Positions 1-5,313 of a DNA stretch of 5,313 bases are shown piece after piece (position 1 is the stretch's first letter; each line of letters begins with the position of its first letter). Location of the stretch: contig JANXLW010000156.1 of NCBI GenBank assembly GCA_025354965.1, forward strand, positions 1 through 5,313, given 5' to 3'. The notes beneath the pieces were generated by a model. It was not told the DNA's origin, did no database searches, and saw only the letters and a program-made list of their open reading frames with translations. The position numbers were made by a program, and so were the translations under genes. The stretch is from Betaproteobacteria bacterium (GTDB lineage: Bacteria > Pseudomonadota > Gammaproteobacteria > Burkholderiales > Burkholderiaceae_C).

Positions 1-309
1 TACATTCGCACGGCACGGGCCAAGGGTCTGTCGAACCTGCGGGTGGTTGGACTGCATGCCCTGCGCAATGCACTCATTCCGGTGTTGACGGTCATCGGTT
101 TGCAAGTGGGTGTGCTATTTACGGGCGCCATCCTGACCGAAACCATTTTTTCGTGGCCTGGTGTTGGCAAATGGATGATTGAAGCCATTGGCCGGCGCGA
201 CTATCCGGTACTGCAGGGAGGCATGCTGTTGCTGGGCGGTATCGTGATGATGGTCAACCTGCTGGTTGACGTGACCTACGGCGTCATCAACCCACGGATA
301 AGGCACTAG
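1..309 (+). CDS. dppB: Dipeptide ABC transporter permease DppB, C-terminal part (5' end outside window)
   Basis: This is one of the two inner-membrane channel subunits of the dipeptide importer, which pairs with DppC. Only the last 102 residues are present. The frame is open from base 1, so the GTG at 43 is an internal valine codon and not a start. Family members are usually about 330-340 residues, so roughly two thirds of the protein lies upstream. Visible residues 1-28 form the cytoplasmic EAA loop that docks on the ATPases (YIRTARAKGL, then a conserved ALRNALIP). Next come a hydrophobic segment (about 28-48), the family motif ETIFSWPGVGKW (47-58), and a last membrane helix (about 72-92) ending in the typical NPRIRH tail. 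The gene ends in TAG, 26 bp before the first candidate dppC start. The family call is firm. The dipeptide specificity comes mainly from the linked dppA. Confidence 0.93.
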   Translation, partial: YIRTARAKGLSNLRVVGLHALRNALIPVLTVIGLQVGVLFTGAILTETIFSWPGVGKWMIEAIGRRDYPVLQGGMLLLGGIVMMVNLLVDVTYGVINPRIRH

Positions 310-313
310 CCCC

Positions 314-340
314 GGATTGCCACGCTGCGCTCGCAATGAC
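314..340. repeat. Short interspersed repeat-like element between dppB and dppC
   Basis: The 27 bases from GGATTGCCACG to GCTCGCAATGAC resemble a short interspersed repeat that I recall from many proteobacterial genomes. On the minus strand that repeat reads GTCATTGCGAGC, then a variable GC-rich middle, then GGCAATCC. When translated by mistake it gives the peptide SLRAQRGNP, which appears here on the minus strand. The ends are inverted: ATTGC at 316-320 can pair with GCAAT at 333-337, giving a short imperfect hairpin. The element fills nearly the whole gap after the dppB stop and runs into the first possible dppC start codon. The family assignment is from memory; other copies in the genome would be needed to confirm it. 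Confidence 0.6.
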
Positions 341-361
341 GAATCCCAAGCTCGCAATGAC
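329..361 (+). repeat. 12-bp direct repeat carrying both candidate dppC start codons
   Basis: GCTCGCAATGAC occurs exactly at 329-340 and again at 350-361. The copies are 21 bp apart, which is seven codons, so the ATG inside each copy (336 and 357) is in the same reading frame. The first copy is the end of the repeat-like element at 314-340. The second sits on what may be the original dppC start. Neither ATG has a recognisable Shine-Dalgarno sequence in front of it. Confidence 0.8.
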
Positions 362-1262
362 AAACAACACTGTTTTTCAAACCCATGAAGTAACCCTGGA
401 GCCACCGCACCCGGTACGCGAGTTCTGGGGCTACTTCAGCGCCAACAAAGGGGCACTGGCCGGGTTGTTGATTGTGTTGCTGGTGCTGCTGATGGCGGCC
501 TTTGCACCACTCATCGCGCCCTATGCACCGGACCTCACCGACCCTGCCGTTTTCCTGACGCCACCAGCCTGGCAGTCAAGTGGCTCCAGCGCGCACTGGC
601 TGGGCACCGATGCTATCGGCCGTGACATTCTGTCGCGCCTGATTCACGGCTCACGCCTGTCTCTCGCGATTGGCCTGGCGGTGGTGGCGCTGTCGGTGGT
701 GGTGGGCACAGTTCTGGGATTGACTGCGGGTTATTTTCGCGGCATCTTCGAGATTGCGGTGATGCGTTTGATGGACATCATCCTGACCTTGCCCAGCCTG
801 TTGCTGGCGATTGTGATCGTGGCCATTCTGGGACCGGGCCTGATGAACGCCATGCTGGCGGTCGCGGTGGTGGTGTTGCCGCACTACGTGCGCATCACAC
901 GGGCAGCCGTCATCTCGGAAACATCGAAAGATTACGTCACTGCAGCCCGCATGAATGGTGCGAGCCATCTGCGCCTGATGTTCAATGAAGTCTTGCCGAA
1001 CTGCACGGCGCCGCTCATCGTGCAAGCATCGCTGGGTATCTCCACCGCCATTCTGGACGCCGCGGCTTTGGGCTTTCTGGGCCTTGGCGCGCAACCACCC
1101 TCGCCCGAATGGGGCACCATGCTGGCCGATGCCCGCGAATTTGTGCTGCGTGCCTGGTGGGTGGTGACGTTTCCGGGTTTGGCAATCCTGATCACCGTCC
1201 TGGCCTTCAATTTACTCGGTGATGGTCTGCGCGACGCGTTCGACCCCAAGTTGAAACGCTGA
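336..1262 (+). CDS. dppC: Dipeptide ABC transporter permease DppC
   Basis: This is the second inner-membrane channel subunit of the importer, the partner of DppB. At 308 residues it is full length (E. coli DppC is about 300). It has a cytoplasmic N-terminus, a first membrane helix at about 40-62 (OppC N-terminal region), and the LGTDAIGRDILSRLIHGSR motif at 89-107. Further helices lie at about 108-131, 147-166, 169-185, 225-250 and 274-295. The ATPase-docking EAA loop is at 200-221 (YVTAARMNGAS, with G208 and the closing LP). The PPSPEWGTML segment (254-263) and the DAFDPKLKR tail are typical. The start is uncertain: ATG 336 gives the longest form, but its first residues are encoded partly by the repeat. 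ATG 357 (MTNNTVFQ) gives 301 residues and looks more like the native start. dppD follows 12 bp after the stop. Confidence 0.93.
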   Translation: MTNPKLAMTNNTVFQTHEVTLEPPHPVREFWGYFSANKGALAGLLIVLLVLLMAAFAPLIAPYAPDLTDPAVFLTPPAWQSSGSSAHWLGTDAIGRDILSRLIHGSRLSLAIGLAVVALSVVVGTVLGLTAGYFRGIFEIAVMRLMDIILTLPSLLLAIVIVAILGPGLMNAMLAVAVVVLPHYVRITRAAVISETSKDYVTAARMNGASHLRLMFNEVLPNCTAPLIVQASLGISTAILDAAALGFLGLGAQPPSPEWGTMLADAREFVLRAWWVVTFPGLAILITVLAFNLLGDGLRDAFDPKLKR

Positions 1263-1274
1263 AAGCCTTAGCTC

Positions 1275-2243
1275 ATGGCACTTCTTGAAATCGAAAACCT
1301 GTCGGTTGAGTTTCCCTCAAAGAGCAGCGTGATGCACGCCGTCGACGGTGTCAGTTTGTCGCTCGATGTGGGTGACGTGCTGGGCATTGTGGGTGAGTCC
1401 GGCTCCGGCAAAAGCGTCACCATGATGGCGCTGATGGGTTTGGTGTCTTACCCCGGGCGCGTGACGGCAGACAAGCTGCGCTTTGACGGTCACGACCTGT
1501 TGGCACTCTCTGGCAGCGAGCGCAGCAAGCTCACCGGCAAAGATGTCGCCATGATTTTTCAGGACCCCGCTACCAGCCTGAACCCCTGTTTTACCGTCGG
1601 CTTTCAGCTCGCCGAAACACTCAAGCTGCATCTGGGACTGGACGCCAAAGCGGCCAAACGTCGCTCCATTGAGTTGCTGGAGCAGGTGGGTATTCCGGCG
1701 CCAGAGAGTCGTCTCAAGATTTACCCGCATCAGATGTCGGGCGGCATGAACCAGCGCGTCATGATTGCCATGGCCATTGCCTGCAACCCGAAGCTGCTGA
1801 TCGCGGATGAGCCGACCACGGCGCTGGATGTGACGATTCAGGCGCAGATTCTCGATCTGCTGCGCAGCCTGCAAAAAGAGCGTGGCATGGCGCTGGTGCT
1901 GATCACTCACAACATGGGCGTTGTCTCCGAGATGGCACAGCGCGTGGCGGTGATGTACGCCGGTCAAATCATGGAGGAGCAAAAGGCCAACGCCCTGTTT
2001 GCAACGCCGCAGCACCCCTATACAGAAGCCCTCATGGCCGCGTTGCCAGAACGCAGTGATGGCCTGACGCGCCTTGCCACCATTCCGGGCATGGTTCCTG
2101 GCCTGTATGACCGGCCCACAGGTTGCCTGTTTGCACCACGCTGCGCTTATGCGGTTGACAGTTGCAGGGCGCAACGCCCACCTCTTCAGGCCCTGCAGAC
2201 CAGTCTGGTACGTTGCCAATTTCCCTTGCGGGCAAGACCATGA
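1275..2243 (+). CDS. dppD: Dipeptide ABC transporter ATP-binding protein DppD
   Basis: This cytoplasmic ATPase pairs with DppF to power import through DppBC. It has 322 residues, a normal length (E. coli DppD is about 327). Motifs in order are: Walker A GESGSGKS at 40-47, Q-loop Q96 in MIFQDP, ABC signature MSGGMNQ at 154-160, Walker B LLIADEP at 174-180 with catalytic E179, D-loop ALD at 183-185, and H-loop H212. The SGGM form of the signature is usual in this subunit and is not a defect. The C-terminal oligopeptide-transporter domain starts with the HPYTEAL segment (247-253). It carries four cysteines (C284, C290, C297, C314) in the spacing seen in Opp/Dpp ATPases, some of which are reported to hold a [4Fe-4S] cluster. 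The start at 1275 fits the family, with no clear Shine-Dalgarno sequence. The end overlaps dppF by 4 bp. Confidence 0.95.
   Translation: MALLEIENLSVEFPSKSSVMHAVDGVSLSLDVGDVLGIVGESGSGKSVTMMALMGLVSYPGRVTADKLRFDGHDLLALSGSERSKLTGKDVAMIFQDPATSLNPCFTVGFQLAETLKLHLGLDAKAAKRRSIELLEQVGIPAPESRLKIYPHQMSGGMNQRVMIAMAIACNPKLLIADEPTTALDVTIQAQILDLLRSLQKERGMALVLITHNMGVVSEMAQRVAVMYAGQIMEEQKANALFATPQHPYTEALMAALPERSDGLTRLATIPGMVPGLYDRPTGCLFAPRCAYAVDSCRAQRPPLQALQTSLVRCQFPLRARP
2240..2243 (+). promoter_or_regulatory. ATGA stop-start overlap coupling dppD to dppF
   Basis: The dppF start ATG (2240-2242) shares bases with the dppD stop TGA (2241-2243). Such an overlap usually means a ribosome ending dppD reinitiates on dppF, which would suit two ATPases needed in equal amounts. 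No strong independent Shine-Dalgarno sequence precedes the ATG. The coupling itself is inferred. Confidence 0.8.
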
Positions 2244-3244
2244 GCAATTCAGCTACACCGGTCGTCGTTGCCAAAGATCTGCGTCAGGTCTACACCATCC
2301 GCCGCGGCGTTTTTCGCCAGCCCGACCACCTGCAGGCGGTCGGCGGCGTCACGTTCACGGTCCTGCCCGGCAAAACGCTGGCGGTGGTGGGCGAATCAGG
2401 TTGTGGCAAGTCGACGCTGGCGCGCATGGTTTCCCTGATCGAGACGCCAACGGCCGGCGAACTGCACCTGAACGGCGTGGATGTGGTTCATGCGCCCAAA
2501 GCCGAGCGCCACGCATTGCGTCGCGCCGTGCAGCTGGTCTTTCAGAATCCCTACGGCTCACTCAACCCGCGCAAGAAAATAGGCGCCATACTGGAAGCCC
2601 CGCTGGAGATCAACACGGCGCAGTCTGCGCCAGAGTGCGCCGAGAAGGCGCGCGCGATGCTGGCACTGGTGGGCCTGCGTCCAGAGCATTACGACCGCTA
2701 CCCGCACATGTTCTCGGGTGGCCAGCGTCAACGCATCGCCATTGCGCGGGCACTGATGCTCAAACCCTCGTTGATCGTGGCCGACGAACCGGTATCCGCA
2801 CTGGACGTTTCGATTCAAGCGCAAGTTCTCAATCTGCTGGCCGATCTACAGCAAGAACTGGGTTTGGCCTATCTGTTCATCTCACATGATCTGGGTGTGG
2901 TGCGCCACATCGCACACGATGTGCTGGTGATGTACCTGGGTCATGCCGTGGAACAGGGCGAGAAAAAAACTATCTTCTCGCATCCGCTGCATCCCTACAC
3001 GCGGGCGCTGCTGGCCTCCACGCCCGGCATTGTGGGCAGCGGCTCGAGCCTGCCGCGCACGGTTTTAACGGGTGAATTACCATCGCCCCTGAACCCGCCC
3101 AGTGGCTGCGTATTTTCGACCCGTTGCCCCAACGCCACCGAGCGCTGTAGAGTTGAGCGCCCGCTGTTGCGTGACCTGGCCGGACGGCAGGTGGCTTGCC
3201 ACGAGGCCGAACAATTTACCCAAACCGCTGCGTTGCAGCATTAA
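2240..3244 (+). CDS. dppF: Dipeptide ABC transporter ATP-binding protein DppF
   Basis: This is the second ATPase of the importer and forms the heterodimer with DppD. From ATG 2240 it has 334 residues, the same length as E. coli DppF. An in-frame TTG at 2162 would add 26 residues, but these lie inside dppD and do not look like the family. Motifs in order are: Walker A GESGCGKS at 51-58, Q-loop Q102 in FQNPYGSLNPR, a full canonical signature FSGGQRQR at 158-165, Walker B SLIVADEP at 177-184 with catalytic E183, D-loop ALD at 187-189, and H-loop H216. The C-terminal oligopeptide domain begins near HPYTRALL (251-258) and has four cysteines (C290, C296, C303, C320). These match the cluster in DppD and may bind an iron-sulfur cluster. 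dppA begins 19 bp after the stop. Confidence 0.95.
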   Translation: MSNSATPVVVAKDLRQVYTIRRGVFRQPDHLQAVGGVTFTVLPGKTLAVVGESGCGKSTLARMVSLIETPTAGELHLNGVDVVHAPKAERHALRRAVQLVFQNPYGSLNPRKKIGAILEAPLEINTAQSAPECAEKARAMLALVGLRPEHYDRYPHMFSGGQRQRIAIARALMLKPSLIVADEPVSALDVSIQAQVLNLLADLQQELGLAYLFISHDLGVVRHIAHDVLVMYLGHAVEQGEKKTIFSHPLHPYTRALLASTPGIVGSGSSLPRTVLTGELPSPLNPPSGCVFSTRCPNATERCRVERPLLRDLAGRQVACHEAEQFTQTAALQH

Positions 3245-3250
3245 CCCTAG

Positions 3251-3255
3251 AGGAG
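3251..3255 (+). promoter_or_regulatory. Strong Shine-Dalgarno sequence of dppA
   Basis: AGGAG, within TAGAGGAGT, lies 8 nt before the ATG at 3264, which is near-ideal spacing. It is the only clear ribosome-binding site in the window. It fixes the dppA start against an in-frame open extension back to 3102, which lies inside dppF. It also suggests that the receptor is translated more strongly than the membrane and ATPase subunits. Confidence 0.88.
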
Positions 3256-3263
3256 TCCAAAAG

Positions 3264-4895
3264 ATGATTCAATCCAAATCAGGCAGTGGTCGAAAACACG
3301 CGACCCCACGTGCGCTGCTATGCGCCCTGGCGCTGCCGGCCATGCTGGCAGTCGTGCCGGCCTCAGCCAAGACGCTGGTGTTCTGCTCGGAAGGCAGCCC
3401 GGAGAACTTCTATCCCGGTGTTAACACAACCGGTACCTCGTTTGATGCCAATGAACAAATTTACGACAACATCGTCAAATTCGAACGCGGTGGTACCAAG
3501 GTCGTGCCGGGTCTGGCCGAGCGTTGGACAATTTCAAAAGACGGCAAAGAATACACTTTCATCCTGCGTAAAGGGGTCAAGTGGCACAGCAACAAGAACT
3601 TCAAACCGTCGCGCGACTTCAACGCCGACGACTTCATTTTTTCCATTGAACGCCAGTGGAAGGAAGCGGATCCCTATTTCAAGGTCACCAGTTCGAACCA
3701 CTCTTATTTCAACGACATGGGCATGGAAAAGCTGCTCAAGTCGGTGGACAAAGTTGACGAGTACACGGTCAAGATCACGCTGAATCAGGCTGAAGCGCCG
3801 TTCCTGTCGAATATGGCCATGCAGTATGCGGGCATCCAGTCCAAGGAATACGCCATCGCCATGCTCAAGGCTGGCACACCGGAGAAACTTGACCAGGAAC
3901 CCATTGGGACCGGTGCGTTCACGCTGGTGCAGTACCAGAAAGACGCGCTCATCCGCTACAAGGCCTTTCCAGAATACTGGGCCGGCAAAGCCAAGATCGA
4001 TGATCTTATCTTTGCCATTACGCCAGACGCGTCGGTGCGCTGGGCCAAATTGCAAAAGGGTGAATGCCATGTCATGCCCTACCCCAACCCAGCTGACTTG
4101 CCGGCCATCCGGAAAGACAGCCATGTCAAGGTACTTGAGCAACCCGGTTTGAATGTGGGCTACCTGGCCTACAACACCACCAAAAAACCTTTTGACGATG
4201 TGCGCGTGCGCAAAGCCGTCAATATGGCCATCAACAAGCAGGCGATTGTGGATGCGGTTTACCTGGGGACCGGCGTTGCCGCCAAGAACCCGATTCCACC
4301 GACCCAGTGGTCTTACAACAACGCCATCAAAGACGATCCGTTTGACCCCGCAGCCGCCAAGAAACTGCTGGCTGCGGCAGGTTTGCCGAACGGTTTCACG
4401 ACCGACCTGTGGGCCATGCCGGTGCAACGTCCCTATAACCCCAACGCCAAACGCATTGCAGAATTGATGCAAGCTGATCTGGCCAAGGTGGGCATCAAGG
4501 CCGAAATCAAGAGTTTTGAATGGGGTGAGTACCGCAAACGGATGCAGGCTGGCGAACACCAGATGGGCATGCTGGGCTGGACCGGCGACAACGGAGATCC
4601 GGACAACTTCCTCAACACCTTGCTGGGTTGCGCTTCGGCCAAGACCAATGGCTCCAACGTGGCCAAGTTTTGCTACCAGCCGTTTGAGGACTTGATCCAA
4701 AAGGCCAAGATTGAATCCAATCAGGCTGAGCGCAGCAAACTGTATGAAAAAGCGCAGGTCATCTTCAAGGAACAGGCGCCCTGGTTCACCATCGCCCACG
4801 CAGTGCAACTCAAACCCGTGCGCAATGAAGTCATCGACTTCAAACTGAGCCCGTTTGGTCGGCATACCTTCTACGGCGTGGACATCAAAGAGTAA
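3264..4895 (+). CDS. dppA: Periplasmic dipeptide-binding protein DppA
   Basis: This is the soluble periplasmic receptor that binds dipeptides and delivers them to DppBC. In E. coli the same system also takes up 5-aminolevulinate and heme. The 543-residue precursor compares with 535 in E. coli. Residues 1-35 are a Sec signal peptide: basic start (K5, R10, K11, R16), hydrophobic core 17-31, and a PASA cleavage site before K36. The mature protein begins KTLVFCSEGSPENF, almost as in E. coli DppA. It belongs to the SBP_bac_5 family (GYLAYNTTKKPFDDVRVRKA core). R389 in PVQRPYNP and D442 in TGDNGDPDNF align with the E. coli residues that hold the peptide carboxylate and amino ends. Four cysteines (C41, C268, C456, C470) match the two E. 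coli disulfides. There is no lipobox, so it is not a lipoprotein. Recognition as DppA and not OppA is strong; the exact ligand range is not shown. Confidence 0.96.
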   Translation: MIQSKSGSGRKHATPRALLCALALPAMLAVVPASAKTLVFCSEGSPENFYPGVNTTGTSFDANEQIYDNIVKFERGGTKVVPGLAERWTISKDGKEYTFILRKGVKWHSNKNFKPSRDFNADDFIFSIERQWKEADPYFKVTSSNHSYFNDMGMEKLLKSVDKVDEYTVKITLNQAEAPFLSNMAMQYAGIQSKEYAIAMLKAGTPEKLDQEPIGTGAFTLVQYQKDALIRYKAFPEYWAGKAKIDDLIFAITPDASVRWAKLQKGECHVMPYPNPADLPAIRKDSHVKVLEQPGLNVGYLAYNTTKKPFDDVRVRKAVNMAINKQAIVDAVYLGTGVAAKNPIPPTQWSYNNAIKDDPFDPAAAKKLLAAAGLPNGFTTDLWAMPVQRPYNPNAKRIAELMQADLAKVGIKAEIKSFEWGEYRKRMQAGEHQMGMLGWTGDNGDPDNFLNTLLGCASAKTNGSNVAKFCYQPFEDLIQKAKIESNQAERSKLYEKAQVIFKEQAPWFTIAHAVQLKPVRNEVIDFKLSPFGRHTFYGVDIKE

Positions 4896-4922
4896 GCGTA
4901 AACAGCTTTCGCGCTTTCTGCC

Positions 4923-4954
4923 AAAGGCCGTCGCAAGACGGCCTTTTTATTTTT
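4923..4954 (+). terminator. Rho-independent terminator of the dpp operon
   Basis: A perfect 10-bp stem, AAAGGCCGTC (4923-4932) with GACGGCCTTT (4937-4946), closes a GCAA loop of the stable GNRA type. A T-rich tail follows to 4954. It begins 27 bp after the dppA stop. Read on the minus strand, the same hairpin is followed by GGCAGAAAG, so it should work poorly as a terminator for the convergent gene. Confidence 0.93.
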
Positions 4955-5313
4955 GTAACGCCTGCGCGGTGATGGCTGACAAGGTGCCGCGGGTGCTGAT
5001 CACTTCTGGGTCCAGTAGCACTTCAATCAAAGTGCCCTCGGGGCGCGCCAGGGCCGCCAGCAAAGCCGCCTCGAACTCGGCAGTTTGGGTGATCCGCAGG
5101 CCCACGTAGCCGTAGGCACGTGCGAGCGCCGCAAAGTCGGGGTTCCTGAGCTGGCTGCCGCTCACATGATGCGGAAACTCGCGTTCCTGGTGCATGCGTA
5201 TGGTGCCATACATGCTGTTGTTGAGCAGCACGATGATGGTCTTGGCGCCGTATTGCACAGCGGTTGCAAGCTCTTGCCCGTTCATCAAAAAGTCACCATC
5301 GCCAGCGATGGTG
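4947..5313 (-). CDS. Thiamine-pyrophosphate-dependent enzyme, acetolactate synthase-like, C-terminal part (5' end outside window)
   Basis: This is the C-terminal end (121 residues) of a TPP enzyme. The frame stays open to the window edge, so the TTG near 5288 is internal. The visible part starts TIAGDGDFLMNGQEL and contains the TPP/magnesium-binding motif: GDG (codons at 5303-5295) and, 27 residues on from its first glycine, NN (codons at 5222-5217), followed by SMYGTIRMHQE. This is the C-terminal pyrophosphate-binding domain of the IlvB / pyruvate oxidase / benzoylformate decarboxylase superfamily. The end (DPEVISTRGTLSAITAQALQK) resembles the stand-alone acetolactate synthase-like proteins of proteobacteria more than the biosynthetic IlvB/IlvI. 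The substrate cannot be told from this fragment, because the N-terminal active-site glutamate and the middle domain are missing. It runs convergent to dppA, so a functional link to peptide uptake is not implied. Its TAA stop lies inside the T-tract of the dpp terminator. Confidence 0.88.
   Translation of the reverse strand, partial: TIAGDGDFLMNGQELATAVQYGAKTIIVLLNNSMYGTIRMHQEREFPHHVSGSQLRNPDFAALARAYGYVGLRITQTAEFEAALLAALARPEGTLIEVLLDPEVISTRGTLSAITAQALQK

Noticed and set aside
154..160. Signature of DppD (SGGM instead of SGGQ) as a degenerate ATPase site (residue numbers in DppD)
   Set aside because: The SGGM form is usual in DppD/OppD proteins, and all other catalytic motifs are intact.
115..405. 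Minus-strand frame containing the peptide SLRAQRGNP
   Set aside because: This peptide is a known spurious translation of the interspersed repeat at 314-340, and the rest is antisense to dppB and dppC.
1317..2219. 300-codon open frame on the minus strand across dppD
   Set aside because: It is a histidine- and glutamine-rich mirror of dppD codons with no family resemblance, so it is a coding shadow.
2162..2239. Upstream in-frame TTG extension of dppF
   Set aside because: It would add 26 residues lying inside dppD with no family similarity. ATG 2240, with the ATGA overlap, gives the standard 334-residue length.
3215..3247. Possible internal promoter before dppA (TTTACC with an ATTAAC box)
   Set aside because: Both boxes are poor matches and the spacing is about 19 bp, too weak to call from sequence alone.
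3102..3263. Upstream in-frame extension of dppA
   Set aside because: It overlaps the dppF 3' end and would bury the signal peptide. The AGGAG site and the Sec signal place the start at 3264.
3534..4865. Long open frame (443 codons) on the minus strand across dppA
   Set aside because: It is fully antisense to a well-conserved gene, has no recognisable domains, and is explained by codon bias in GC-rich coding DNA.

Overview
The window holds the downstream part of a dipeptide ABC transporter operon on the + strand, followed by the 3' end of a convergent gene on the - strand. The order is dppB (C-terminal third only), dppC, dppD, dppF, dppA, then a rho-independent terminator, then a partial thiamine-pyrophosphate (TPP) enzyme gene. 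The GC-rich coding sequence and the style of the proteins suggest a beta-proteobacterium, probably Comamonadaceae (Rhodoferax/Polaromonas type). A short interspersed repeat between dppB and dppC fits this. The assignment rests on recognition, not on a search.

The transporter is complete except for the start of dppB. DppA is the exported periplasmic receptor that binds the peptide. DppB and DppC form the inner-membrane channel. DppD and DppF are the paired cytoplasmic ATPases. The genes are tightly packed: 26 bp between dppB and dppC, 12 bp between dppC and dppD, a 4-bp ATGA overlap between dppD and dppF, and 19 bp between dppF and dppA. They are therefore very probably co-transcribed, from a promoter upstream of the window. 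The receptor gene lies last, unlike the E. coli order dppABCDF, and it has the only strong Shine-Dalgarno sequence in the window.

Two non-coding elements stand out. The dppB-dppC junction carries a repeat-like sequence whose end contains one candidate dppC start codon. A 12-bp direct copy of that end carries a second, in-frame start codon. After dppA, a perfect 10-bp hairpin with a GCAA loop and a T-rich tail ends the operon, and the stop codon of the convergent gene lies inside that T-tract.

I see no undescribed multi-gene system here. This is an ordinary nutrient-uptake operon, and the dppB-dppC junction is its most unusual part. There is no gene-free stretch above 300 bases, and I found no tRNA, rRNA, CRISPR array or transposase gene.
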